A DNA stretch of 64,000 nucleotides from Prorocentrum cordatum (Eukaryota > Sar > Dinophyceae > Prorocentrales > Prorocentraceae). The stretch lies in NCBI GenBank assembly GCA_963575745.1, contig CAUYUJ010014202.1:306306-370305 (forward strand), read 5' to 3'. Within the stretch, counting starts at the first letter, position 1. Each line of letters opens with the position of its first letter. The notes beneath the pieces were generated by a model. The model did not search any database and was not told where the DNA came from. It saw only the letters and a program-made list of their open reading frames with translations. A program made the translations under genes and the position numbers. Below, in pieces: positions 40,046-50,515 of the stretch.

Positions 40046-40704
40046 ACGCGCGCTTTCGCGTTCTCGCCTGGGCGCCAACTGCGTTTGCTTTGGCAACTGC
40101 GCTCGCGCTCAGGCGTTTCGGGGTCCGCCGAAACGGCCCCCCCGAGGACGACAGCGCTCCAGATCGATACTTCCTCCTTTCTCACTCGGGGCCGGACAAA
40201 ACCACGGCTCCTGCTCGAGGCTTCCTCCGTTCTTACTCAAGGCGGTGTTCCTCCTCGCCGTCGAAAACAGCCGCCCCAACAAAACCAGCGTTTCCGCTGG
40301 AGACTTCGTTTTGTTTTGAGCTGGACTAGCGCCCTACTTTCTTCAGCATTGGCGCCGCTCCCCGCAACAACAGCGGCCCTGCTCGAGACTTCCTCCCTTT
40401 CTATTCAGGGCCAGGTCCTTGCCTCGCTGCCGACAGCCCCCATCCCCACCAAGGCAGTCCTGTCGCTCGATACTTCCTTGTGCTTTGCCTGTGGCTGGGG
40501 CTCCACTTGCGGTCTCGCATCGGCGCAGCAAGGCGCGGGCATGCGTTTTCGAGGCGGGATATGTTGAAATTCCTCGGAGTTGTTTGGGCGGGAAATCTGG
40601 GACTGGGAATAACGGACACCGCTATAAGACAAGAATCCCCCATTATGGGGATGGTTATCATTATGGTCTCACGCTTCGGGTGGACACATCGCGCATGAGG
40701 GTAA
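40046..40704. other. Unassigned DNA with repeated GAGACTTCCT-type motifs
   Basis: Unique-looking sequence containing short echoes of the dispersed repeat (TCGAGACTTCCTCC, CTCGATACTTCC). No supported gene. Confidence 0.4.
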
Positions 40705-40860
40705 ACTGATTACTGTTGTTGTTGCTGCTGCTGCTGTTGCTGTTGCTGCTGGTGTTGGTGATGCTGATGCTGTTGTTGTTGTTGATGCTGATGTTGATGT
40801 TGCTGTTGCTGTGGCTGTTGGTGCTGTTGTTGTTGATGTTACTGCTGCTGTTGTTGAGTT
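40705..40860. repeat. (TTG/CTG)n microsatellite
   Basis: Imperfect TTG, CTG and GATGCTG units, about 150 bp. Confidence 0.9.
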
Positions 40861-40929
40861 TTCGCTTCTGAAGAACAATTATTGTTGATCCCCCCCCTGC
40901 ACCGCACATTCTATGAAGGGCTGGCACAC

Positions 40930-41480
40930 TGTTTTTTAGCAGGGGAAAGCTTGGCTCTCAGAATCAAGTTGTTGGCCCCCCGTTTACAACAACAGCGCCT
41001 CCCGCCTGGTACTTCCTCACAATTGATTCCCAAATCGCGCTCTTGCGCCAGACCTCCTCACAATTTATGCAAGACATCGCGCTCTCGCGTGGGACTCCCT
41101 CGTAATTGATTCAGACGCCGCGCCCTCGACATTCAGGAATAATTTTCTCGCTGTGGATTTCCTCTCGATGTATTTTGGAATCCCGCCTCCCCGACCCGCC
41201 CGCTAGGGTCTCCCCGCCAGATCTGCCCGTCTGGTTCTGCCACGTGGTTTCTGCTCCTTGCTCTCCTCCTGCTACTCTCTCTCGTGCTTCATCCTCCTTG
41301 TTCTCAATTGTCCCTTCCTTCCATCCGTCCACTCTTCTCCTGCCTTAGGGACTGCACGAAATCCACGTTGCAGGTAAGAAAGATATATACCCCAACGGGG
41401 TACGAAACGAGAAGGGCGAGGATATAAGTGTTGAGTGGGTCGCTCAAGTAACAACGAACAGGCTTAAACTTATTATTGTT
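40930..41480 (-). repeat. CAA/TTG-associated dispersed repeat, inverted copy 3
   Basis: Near-complete reverse copy: CGTTTACAACAACAGCGCC and CTTGCGCCAGACCTCCTCAC at one end, the CATCCGTCCACTCTTCTCC block in the middle, and AACGGGGTACGAAACG then GAACAGGCTTAAACTTATTA at the other end. Confidence 0.7.
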
Positions 41481-41674
41481 GTTGCTGTTTTTGGAATCCG
41501 AGGGCCAGGGACACAATTTGGTGACACCTCGCTTCCCCTTGTAAGAAACAGGGTGCGAGCCCCGTGAGACGCACTTTACTTGAAACATGCAATGGTTATC
41601 GGATGGGGGACTCAACGGAGACTTGAACAACATCAGCAACAGCAGCAGCAGCAACAACAACAATCATCCTGCTC

Positions 41675-42290
41675 ACGTGCCGCTCAACACGTATATCCCC
41701 AGACCTCGGTACCCGCCCTTTTCGTCTTCAATCGTACCCCCGTGGTGGTATATATTCTTTACCTACCGCGTGCATTTCATGCAGCCCCTAAAACAGGGGA
41801 GGAGAGGACGGATGGAAAGAAGAGGGAAACATATGGAGCACGAGAGAAATGAGCAAGAGGGGGGTTCGGAACAGAACATACGTGGCATAATCAGACGGGC
41901 AGATCGGGCGGGCAGACATTAGCGGGCGGGTCGGGAAGACGGGCCCAGGTGGTTCGGTTGAGAGGGCGGGTTGCTGAAGCGGGAGTCTGGCATAAATCGC
42001 GAAGACGTCTCGAGCGATACCCAAATCAATCGTGAGAAAGGGCAACGCGAGAGCGTGATTCCTGAGTGTCGAGGGCGCGGCGTCTGAATACATTGCGAAG
42101 AAGTCCTACGCGAGAGCGAGCTTCCTGCATACATTGTTAGGACGTCCAGCGCGAGAGCGGGATTTTGGAATAACTTTGAGGAAATATCAGGCGGGAACCG
42201 CTGTCGTTGTAAACCGGGGGCCAGTTTGGTGGCACCACGCTTTCCCTTGCAAAAACAAGGTGCGAGCCCCGAGGGGGTACACTTCAAATG
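41675..42290 (+). repeat. CAA/TTG-associated dispersed repeat, copy 4
   Basis: CACGTGCCGCTCAACACG, TACCCGCCCTTTTCGTCTTC, CCCCTAAAACAGGGGAGGAG, GAGGAAATATCAGGCGGGAA and GTTGTAAACCGGGGGCCAG, in the same order as copy 1. One of the most complete copies. Confidence 0.75.
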
Positions 42291-42459
42291 AAAAGTACAA
42301 ATGGTTACTGGAGGGGGATCAACAATAATAATTGTTCAGAAATGAAGATTCAACGGCGAAGCATCGCAAACAATATCAACACCAACCACATCAACAACAA
42401 TCACACCAACAGCAGCAGTAACAACAACCGTAGCAGCAACACTAGCCACACTTACTTTA

Positions 42460-43035
42460 ATTATGTTCGCTCTTATCTGCTCGCGTGCCAACGCGTATAT
42501 CCCAAACCCTCGATACCCGCCCTCTTCGTCTTCGATTGTGCTCCCCTTGGGAATGTATTTTCCTTATCTGCCACGTGTAGTTGGCGTAGCCCCTAAAACA
42601 AAGGAAGGGCGGGAGGACGGAGTAGACAAGGGGGAGGGAGAAGGATCGAACACGAAAACAATTTGCAAAAGGAGGGTGAGGACAGGAGTACAAGCGGAAA
42701 AACAAGACGGGCGGGTCGGGCGGGCGGACCCTAATGGGCAGGTCGGGCGGGCGGGCCCAGATGGCCAGGTCGAGCGGGCGGGTCGCTAAAGCGCCAAGCC
42801 AACATGAATCGCAAGGAAGTTTCGAGCGATAGCGCGATTCCCCAATAAATCGGCAGGAAATCTAAAACGAGAGCGTGATCCCTGAGTGCTTGGGGGCACG
42901 GCGACGCAATACACTACGAGGACATACCTGCGTACGTGCTCAAAAAATCCCGCGCGAGAGCGCGACTTTAAAATACTCTGTGGGGAAATACCAGGCGGGA
43001 GCCGTTGTTGTTGCTGCTGCTGCTGCTGCTGTTGT
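42460..43035 (+). repeat. CAA/TTG-associated dispersed repeat, copy 5
   Basis: TTCGCTCTTATCTGCTCGCG, ATACCCGCCCTCTTCGTCTT and CCCCTAAAACAAAGGAAGG, ending ATACCAGGCGGGAGCCGTTG. Preceded by an imperfect (CAA)n run (42320-42450). Confidence 0.75.
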
Positions 43036-43079
43036 TGAACATTATTAATTCTAAAGAATAATTATTGTTGGGGCCCCTG

Positions 43080-43980
43080 GTGCACGGCCCCCCTGCGCCG
43101 CCTAGGCCGCAGCTACATTTTCATCATTTTCGTGAGGAAGCCTCAGGTAATTCGATGTGATCAAGATCCGGTTGTTTTGTTCCCCCCCGCTTTCCCTTGC
43201 AAAAAACACTATAAAATGACATTTCTTGTTCTAATATAATCAAATTTCAAGAATCCCTTGCAAAAAATAAGGTAAAGTGGACATTCGCGCGCGCAAGACG
43301 AAATCCTTCCAAAAGCTTAGTGTTCGGAGCGATTTTAACATAAAAACATCAAAAAACCAATGGTTTTTCAACAAAAAAATGTCAAAATCTCATCCCGCGC
43401 GCTCTTGCGGATTCGTAGGGAAACCCAACACTTTTTAAACATTTCTGTCAAACGGGCTTTTGCGAGCAACTTTTTCGAACTTCTGCGACAACGGTTGCGC
43501 ACCTGCCAGGGCCATCATCCCTGTCAAATAATACCATGCGGGACACATTCGTTTTTTCTTCGCGCGCGCACGCCGAAATCTCCAAAAACCATTGGGTTCT
43601 TAAGAATTTTAGCACCGCGCATCATAAAATCACACGAATCGCACCGTAGGTCCTCGAAAAACACCTGCACGACTTTTCAAAATTTCCACCCGCGCGCGCT
43701 GTCCGAATGTATGGCACAATTGCACCATGCTGGGCACATGCGCGCCCCGAATAAGTGACCAAGTTCTGTGGGTGTGTACCCCACGCCAGTGTAGTAGCCA
43801 CGGTCGTCCGCACGCCACGAAGTGAAGTGTCCCAACGTCATAGGGCGGGAAGCTGGGTTTGGGTGGTCGCGAAGAGTCGTTTGGATATTTGGTAGAGCTT
43901 GTAATGCCCCCCCACGAAGTGGGGGTATTGCCTGGTGTCGTATGAAAACCCTGGCACTGGGGAGAACACCACGCGTTCGG
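43080..43980. other. Lower-GC island, no gene seen
   Basis: 43110-43720 is clearly A/T-richer than its surroundings. It has two related blocks about 265 bp apart (CGCGCGCGCAAGACGAAATCC near 43290 and CGCGCGCGCACGCCGAAATC near 43562). Short open frames only. Origin unknown. Confidence 0.5.
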
Positions 43981-43984
43981 GTAA

Positions 43985-43988
43985 AATG

Positions 43989-44036
<48 letters not shown>

Positions 44037-44037
44037 A
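43985..44037. repeat. (TTG)n microsatellite
   Basis: About 17 GTT/TTG units. Confidence 0.95.
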
Positions 44038-44094
44038 AACACCCACTTCTGAATAATAATTATTGTTGGCCCCCCCGTCTTGTGCACATTGTTT

Positions 44095-44430
44095 TTTCGA
44101 TTGAAGTGCCCTTCCCGGGGCTCGCACCCTGTTTTTTATCAAAGAAACTCTTGAAGGTCACACTGTGTCGTTGGCCCCCGGTTTATAACAACAGCGGCTC
44201 CCGCCTGAAGCTTCCTCACAATTTATTGAAGACTCGCGCTCTCGCTTGGGACTTCCCTGCAACTTACCACCGGGTCGCGGCTCCCGCTTGATACTTCCTC
44301 ACAATTTATTGAAGAATCGCGCTCTCGCTTGGGACTTCCTCGCAGCTTACCACCGACTCGCGGTTCCCGCCGGATACTTCCTTACACTTTATTCAGATGC
44401 CGCTCGTCGACACAGGAATCGCGCTCCCGC
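44095..44430 (-). repeat. CAA/TTG-associated dispersed repeat, inverted copy 6 with amplified end
   Basis: CCCGGTTTATAACAACAGCGG, then two rounds of TATTGAAGAATCGCGCTCTC-type units about 95 bp apart (44220-44400), showing internal tandem amplification. Confidence 0.7.
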
Positions 44431-44449
44431 TACATATTGCTGTGGCCCC

Positions 44450-45130
44450 GCATTATATGCCCTTCGTGGCCCCCGCTCGCAGTCGCCCGTCATGGCCCCA
44501 TACGCATGCCCTTCGTAGCCCCGCTGTCGCCCTTCGTGGCCCTCTCGCTGCCCTTCGTGGCCCCATTGCTGCCCTCAGTGGCCCCGCTATCGCCCTTTGC
44601 GGCCCCATATGCGAATGCCCTTCGTGGCCCCCGCTCGTTCGCGCCCGTCGTGGCCCCATATGCGTGCCCTTCGTGGCCCCGCTGTCGCTCCTCGTGGCCC
44701 CATCTCTGCCCTTCGTGGCCCCGTTTCTGCCCTCAGCGGCCCCGTCGCTGCCCTGTGGCCCCGGATTACTTGCCCTTCGTGGCCCCCGGTCGCTCGCGCC
44801 CTTCGTGGTCCCATACGCGTGCGTTTCGTCGCCCTGTTGTCGCCATTCGCGGCCCCTTCGATGCCCTTCGTGGCCCACTTCCTGCGCTCAGTGGCCCCGC
44901 TGTCGCCCTTTATGGCCCCATATATGCATGCCCTTCGTGGCCCCCCCGCTCGTTCGCGCCCGTCGTGGCCCCATATGCATGCCCTTCGTGGCCCCGCTGT
45001 CGCTCTTCGTGGCCCCCTCTCTGCCCTTCGTGGCCCCGTTTCTGCCATCAGCGGCCCCGTCGCTGCCCTCTGCGGCTCCCTGTGCGCATGCCCTTCGGGG
45101 CCCCCGCTCGTTCGCGCCCCTCGTGGCCCG
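44450..45130. repeat. CCCTTCGTGGCCCC minisatellite
   Basis: Degenerate units of about 18-24 bp (CCCTTCGTGGCCCCGCTGTC), some 30 copies. Reads as PFVAPLSPFVAP on one strand and GPRRA-type on the other; no domain. A related block is at 47690-47945. Confidence 0.85.
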
Positions 45131-45950
45131 CGCCAACAACGGTTGCCGCCGCGTTCCCGCGGGTTTTCGGAGCCTCTGGAACTGCTCGGTGGTCATCGGG
45201 GCCACTCCGAGGCCCCCCAGAAGTCATAGGAGGATTTCGGGTGCCTTCCAATCCCCCCACGCCTTGTTTCCGCACCAGTCTCCGCTCGTATCCACCTGCC
45301 CCCACTTTTCAACCTTCTTTCCAAGTCTTCTCCACTCTTTCCCTTCATCTTCATTTTCATTTCGTTCGTGCTCCATTGTGCTACTCAGTTCTTCGCATTC
45401 CGCCCGCTCCACCCAGGCCACCCGGTCCCACGCTAACAATCTGCACCCCTTCCCGCTCGCATTCTGCACGTCTCCCAAATTATTCCCCGTCCCTTCTCCA
45501 GATTCCTCCGTGCGCCCCCCGCTCCTCTGCGCTCCTCCCGGTTCCTCGTCTCCACTCCTTGCCGCTCCTCCTCCTCCTGAGACCCTACTCTTGTCAACTC
45601 CATCCCACTCCACTCCACATCCCCGCGCCCCTCTTGACACGGTTGCAATTCTCACTATCTTTCCGCTCCACTATCCCAACATCCCGCTTCTTTTCAGGGT
45701 TCCACAACATCCGTTCCCGACACCAGTTCGCAGCTGTGCGTCCCCGCGTGGGGGTATCCACGATCTGTTCTTTCAAGGGGGTGGTCCGTGGCGCCGTTAA
45801 TGGCGCGACCCATGGCGAAACTTATTGTTAACCTGTGTTGGAGTGGCTGGCGCAAGCCATGGCGCAACTTGAATCGCCACTCACAGCGCAAATCATCGTC
45901 TTCCCTCCTTCTTGCCCCTCCCCTCCCTTCCTCCGATCCCTTCGTCCTCG
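45131..45950. other. Unassigned DNA, C/T-rich
   Basis: Unique-looking sequence with many TCC/CCT words and open frames lacking motifs. No supported gene. Confidence 0.4.
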
Positions 45951-45989
45951 TTCTCCCCAGTTATTTGTTACCCTTCGCTTTCAAAGGGC

Positions 45990-46440
45990 TTCACGAACCA
46001 CACGTGGCAGGGAATGGATATACCCCCCAAAAGGGGGTACGAAGAGGGCGGGTATCCAGGGTTTGGGATATGCATATTGAATGACACGCGAAGATAAGAA
46101 CGACCAGTCTCAAACTTATTGTTGTTGTTGTTGTTGTTGTTGTTGGACTCTCATTTCTTAAAGTGTGCCCCTCGACGCTCGCACCCTGTTTTTTGACACG
46201 GGGAGTCTTGATGCTCAAACTGTGCCCTTGGCCCTCGGGTTACAACAACAACGGCTCCCGCCTGAGATTTCCTCACAGTTTAACCAAGACCCCCGCTCCC
46301 GCCCGAGACTTCCTCACATTTGATTCAGGAATCGCGCTCTCGCTTGGGACCTCAATTCATTCAGGAATCGCTCTTCCGGCGCTCTGGAGTCGCGCTCTCG
46401 CTGGAGACTTGCTTGCAATCCGCCGACCCCTTGTGGGTCT
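45990..46440 (-). repeat. CAA/TTG-associated dispersed repeat, inverted copy 7
   Basis: CACGTGGCAGGGAATGGAT and ATCCAGGGTTTGGGATATGC, then (TTG)n at 46117-46145, then CAACAACGGCTCCCGCCTG and GAATCGCGCTCTCGC. Shows that the (TTG)n run lies between the two halves of the element. Confidence 0.7.
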
Positions 46441-46449
46441 CTAGGCGTG

Positions 46450-46590
46450 TGAGATAGTTCCCCCCCCTATAGTCCCCCCCCCCCGGGACCCCAAACCGGC
46501 GATTTGACCCCCCCCCCCCGGGCCCGGGACGAGCGCCTCGGGCCCGGGACGAGCGCCCCCCCCGGGCCCGGGACGAGCGCCGCCGGGGCT
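46450..46590. repeat. Poly-C and GGGCCCGGGACGAGCG repeats
   Basis: C runs plus three to four GGGCCCGGGACGAGCG units leading into the inverted minisatellite copy. Confidence 0.8.
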
Positions 46591-47275
46591 TTTCCGGGCC
46601 CCAGGAAGCCTCAAGACGGGCCAAGATGGCCCCAAGAGGCCTTCAAGACGGCCCACGGGAGCCCCGAGACGCCAAACGAGCGCTCCCAGACGCCCAAGAT
46701 GGCTCAAAGACGGGCTAAGAGGCCTCCAAGACGGCCCAAGAGGTCCCCAAGAGGCCCCAAGAGGCCTCCAAGATGCGTCCCACGAGGGTCCCTAGACGCA
46801 AAAATTTGCCCATTCCCTTCGTAAAACGTACATTTTTCACGAATTCGCTTTTTGGGCTTTCGGACGCTCCCAGACGGCCCAAGAGGCCCTAAATACCGCC
46901 CCAAGACGGTCCAAGCAGCCTCCAGGGAAGCTCCAAGGCAGCCCAAGAGAGCCCCAAGACAGCCCAAGAGGCGCCCAAGATTGCCCAAGAGGGCCCCGAA
47001 GACGGCCCCAAGAGCGCTCCAGGAGCGCTTCAAGTGGCCTCCAAGAGAGCTCAATATGGTCACAGACGGTCGAAGAGCGATCAAAGACACCGACGATCGC
47101 CTCCAGACGGCCCAAGACGGCCCCAAGAGGCCCCAAGAGGCCTCCAAGATGCGTCCCAGGAGGGCCCCAAGAGGCCGCCAGAGGCCCCCAAGAGGCCGCC
47201 AAGACGCCCCAAGGAGCCCCCAAGAGCCCCCCAGGAGGCCTCCAAAAGACCCCCAGACGCTTCCGCATTGCGAGC
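46591..47275 (-). repeat. Degenerate 12-bp-type minisatellite, inverted copy with core
   Basis: Reverse orientation of the array at 4240-5060 (CCAAGAGGCCTCCAAGACGG). The core at 46755-46865 matches 4655-4760 closely, and both read as KCTFYEGNGQ-x-FASR on the Leu/Gly strand. Confidence 0.8.
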
Positions 47276-47689
47276 CGTCAAGCCAACTGCAATGCACTCC
47301 GCGCATGCAGCCTTGCTCTTCCTCGCGACGTGCTCACAATCTTGCTCGGCGCGAATGTGCTGCTGCTACGCGAACTGTTGCGTGCGCGCTGCGAACGTCA
47401 ACAGCCTCTTCACCCGTTTCGACTCATCTGCCACATCTTTCGCGGTGATGCTTCGCTGATCACAGCAAACATTTGGACCCCCTACGTATCTGCCACCACC
47501 CGCGCGCGACGCCGCACCCTCACACAAGACGCCGCTGGCCAGAAACTCCTGGTCTCGCAACAGTCACAGAAGGGGTCGGCGGATGTGGCGTAAGCCTGTA
47601 GAATCTACTGAAGAATAGCGCCCTTGCGTGGGAATTTCCTGCAATTTGCTAAAGCGCCGCGCTCCCGACACCCAGGTGCCCAAGAGTCG
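47276..47689. other. Unassigned DNA
   Basis: Unique-looking sequence with a short dispersed-repeat echo at its end (GAATAGCGCCCTTGCGTGGG). No gene supported. Confidence 0.4.
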
Positions 47690-47959
47690 CGCCCGTTGTG
47701 GCCCCATGTGCATGCCCTTCGTGGCCCCGCTGTCGCCGTTCGTGGCCCCCTCACTGTCCTACGTGGCCCAGTTGCTACCCTCAGTGGCCCCATCGTTGCC
47801 TTCTGCGGCCCCGCATTATCTGCCCTTCGTGGCCCCCGTTCGTTCGCGCTCTCCGTGGCCCCATACGCATTCCCTTCGTGTCCCCGCTGTCGCCCTTCGT
47901 GGCCTACTTCGTGTCCTTCGTGGCCCTGCTGTCGTTCTCTCTCGCTCTCGCTTTCGCTC

Positions 47960-47996
<37 letters not shown>

Positions 47997-48012
47997 TCGT
48001 CGTCGCCGTCAA

Positions 48013-48060
<48 letters not shown>

Positions 48061-48062
48061 GG
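47690..48062. repeat. CCCTTCGTGGCCCC minisatellite followed by (GTC)n
   Basis: The same unit as at 44450-45130 to about 47935, then CGCTCTCG, GTCGCC and GTC runs to 48062. Confidence 0.85.
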
Positions 48063-48179
48063 TCGGTCCCCTGTCCGTCCCTCTTGGGGTCGGGTCGACG
48101 GTCCGCGGCCGCCCCGCCGATCAGCGCTGCCGCTGGCCAGGCCGACGGTCCGCGGCCGCCCCGCCGCTTGCCGGGGCCG

Positions 48180-48330
48180 GGTCTGCAGGGAAGAAAGGTA
48201 TACCCCCCAAAAAGGGTTCGATCGAAGACGAAGAGGGCGGGTATCCAGGGTTTGGGAAATACGCGATATTGGACACTCGAGCAGATAAGGGCGAACAATC
48301 TTAAAATGATTGTTTTGTTCTTGTTGTTGA
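48180..48330 (-). repeat. CAA/TTG-associated dispersed repeat, partial inverted copy 8
   Basis: GGGCGGGTATCCAGGGTTTG and GATAAGGGCGAACAATCTTA, the 5' block of the element in reverse, followed by a TTG-rich stretch. Preceded by a doubled GACGGTCCGCGGCCGCCCCG unit. Confidence 0.65.
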
Positions 48331-48400
48331 TAAAAACTAGCCTGGCGAAAGACCCAACCATAAGCAATTGTTAATACCGCAATTGTGGGCATCATCTTCG

Positions 48401-49040
48401 GTGGAGCTCCGTATGGGGCCACGAACCGTGTGAGGGGTGCGCCAAAATGGGGCGGGGCCGCGATGCGGACCCTGCCGCTGGGGCCTTCGGTGGAGCTCCC
48501 TATGGGGCCACGAACCGTGTGAGGGGTGCGCCAAAATGCGGGGCCGCCATGCGGACCCTGCCACTGGGGCCTTCGGTGGAGCTCCCTATGGGGCCACGAA
48601 CCGTGTGAGGGGTGGCCAAAATGCGGGGCCGCCATGCGGACCCTGCCACTGGGGCCTTCGGTGGAGCTCCCTATGGGGCCACGAACCGTGTGAGGGGTGC
48701 GCCAAAATGCGGGGCCGCCATGCGGACCCTGCCACTGGGGCCTTCGGTGGAGCTCCCTATGGGGCCACGAACCGTGTGAGGGCGGGCCAAAATGCGGGGC
48801 CGCCATGCGGACCCTGCCACTGGGGCCTTCGGTGGAGCTCCCTATGGGGCCACGAACCGTGTGAGGGGTGCGCCAAAATGCGGGGCCGCCATGCGGACCC
48901 TGCCACTGGGGCCTTCGGTGGAGCTCCCTATGGGGCCACGAACCGTGTGAGGGGTGCGCCAAAATGCGGGGCCGCCATGCGGACCCTGCCACTGGGGCCT
49001 TCGGTGGAGCTCCCTATGGGGCCACGGACCGCGTGAAGGA
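48401..49040. repeat. 86-bp satellite, 8 tandem units
   Basis: GTGGAGCTCC starts units at 48401, 48490, 48576, 48661, 48747, 48832, 48918 and 49004 (period 85-89). Inner units are nearly identical; the last is partial and diverged. A single related core lies at 58277-58327. Confidence 0.97.
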
Positions 49041-49506
49041 TGTGCCGAAACAGAAACATGCGGAGGGCAGAGGCAAGGGGGAGGGAGGAGGGGGCAGCGG
49101 GAGGAAGGAGGAGGAACGCGGGGCACCGTCTCTTCAAAACGAGGACCCAACACCACAGGATGGTTGGGAAAAAAACATGGCAACAGCCACGGGAGGAGCA
49201 TTTTCATTAAAGAACACGATGTGCACTGGGCAGGGGGGATCACTAAACATGATTCTTTAGAACCCCACTTCCGCCACGCGTCCAGGGACAGTGACTGACC
49301 CCTCGGCCCCCTCTCACCCTGATCTATTTCTGAGGTCGATCCTGACTTCTTGGATCGGCGCTGGACTTCCCTGGGGGCGCCTCTGGCGCCTCCACTGGCG
49401 CGACCTCCCAAAATTGTGATCCGCTCTTCTTCGACAATGGTTGAGCAGGGACCGACCGTCCCGGCATTCCTACAGGCCTACCACGGCATATTCTTTGAAC
49501 CCAGAA
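49041..49506. other. Unassigned DNA
   Basis: A short GGA-rich stretch then unique sequence without motifs. No gene seen. Confidence 0.4.
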
Positions 49507-49596
49507 ATGTTCTAAGACAAACAACCGCTGTTCTTAGAACATAAACGCATTTTGTGTGTGTGTGTGGAAAAAATATCAGCCAGACATGTTCTAAGA
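49507..49596. repeat. ATGTTCTAAGA inverted repeat plus a third copy
   Basis: Perfect 11-bp arms at 49507-49517 and 49532-49542 (14-bp loop); a direct third copy at 49586-49596, across a short (TG)n run. Confidence 0.8.
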
Positions 49597-49769
49597 AAGT
49601 TGTGTGCAGACCACATTATTTGGTGGGCTTATCGGCATGCCAGGACGCTTCGCCACTGCTCGAAGCAGGGGTCCGTGGGAAGGCGCCCGTCCGCGCCAGC
49701 GTCGCCTGCCGGGCCGGCATCGCTGCAGGCGCCCTCCGCGCGTGCGGCTCCTCCCCCGCCTTGCCATGA

Positions 49770-50130
49770 TCGGGGAGACGTGAGACTCGGACACCACGGC
49801 TAGACCGAAACGCTTTTTTTCATGCTGTTTTCGTTCTGTTGTTCGTTCTGCTCTACCTGTTCTCCTGTACCTCCCTGCCAAGACGAAAAACAAAACATAG
49901 CCGAAGATCAGCAAAACAGCGTTCAGGTCCAGCCCTGTCGGGCACGGGGGACTCGGGTTGGCCTGACCGGGCCACCATAAAATATGACGGGACCCAATAA
50001 TTATGAAATTTGACGCGAACTCCCGCTGCAAACATCCCACGAAAACCAGCCCGTCAGAATCCAGGACTCGCGCGTCAAAAACCGCCGGCAAACCCGAGTT
50101 CCGGCTCACTCGAGTCTTACGTTTCCCCGA
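49770..50130 (+). mobile_element. TIR element, copy 2 (361 bp, longer version)
   Basis: Left end TCGGGGAGACGTGAGACTCG; right end reverse-complements to TCGGGGAAACGTAAGACTCG. From about 49945 the interior follows copy 1 (ACTCGGGTTGGCCTGAC, CTCCCGCTGCAAACATCCC). About 150 bp after the left end has no counterpart in copy 1. No clear target duplication. Confidence 0.7.
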
Positions 50131-50470
50131 CACGGGGGAGAGGGGTCCTGAGGGAAACGGGTCCTGGACCCTGGGGCCTCCTCCCAGTTCTTCCTCCAGA
50201 ATGGTTTTCTGACAGCCCCCAGCCCCGAGAGCCCGAACACGGAGACAAACCTCAGGACCCGTTCCCCTCAGGACCCGTTCGACCCCCGTTTTCTTAGAAG
50301 AGGAAACAACGCCACAAGCAGAAACTTGTGGCGCTCCGAGCGGATTTCTTGGATCTGCGCTGGACCCCCCTCCCTGGCGCGCGGAGCGCGCCAGGGGCGG
50401 CGCCGGAGGCGCCGCCAGGGTGGGGGGCAACGATAGGGGGGGACTGGCATAGGAGGGGTTGCATCGACCT
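50131..50470. repeat. 22-bp inverted repeat and flanking GC-rich DNA
   Basis: Arms 50145-50166 and 50253-50274 pair with one mismatch (GTCCTGAGGG, then ACGGGTCCTG); half of the right arm is repeated again at 50269-50280. The rest is GC-rich with a CGCGCGGAGCGCGCC palindrome near 50380. Confidence 0.65.
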
Positions 50471-50515
50471 GGAATCGGCGATACATCGCCGATAGATCGG
50501 CGATAAGCCTCTGAT
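50471..50515. repeat. CGATCGGCGAT palindromic cluster
   Basis: ATCGGCGATACATCGCCGAT followed by AGATCGGCGATAAG: overlapping inverted copies of ATCGGCGAT. A larger cluster lies at 56685-56815. Confidence 0.8.

Noticed and set aside
48401-49040. Tandem array as a possible CRISPR
   Set aside because: Units are contiguous and nearly identical with no unique spacers; eukaryotic satellite.
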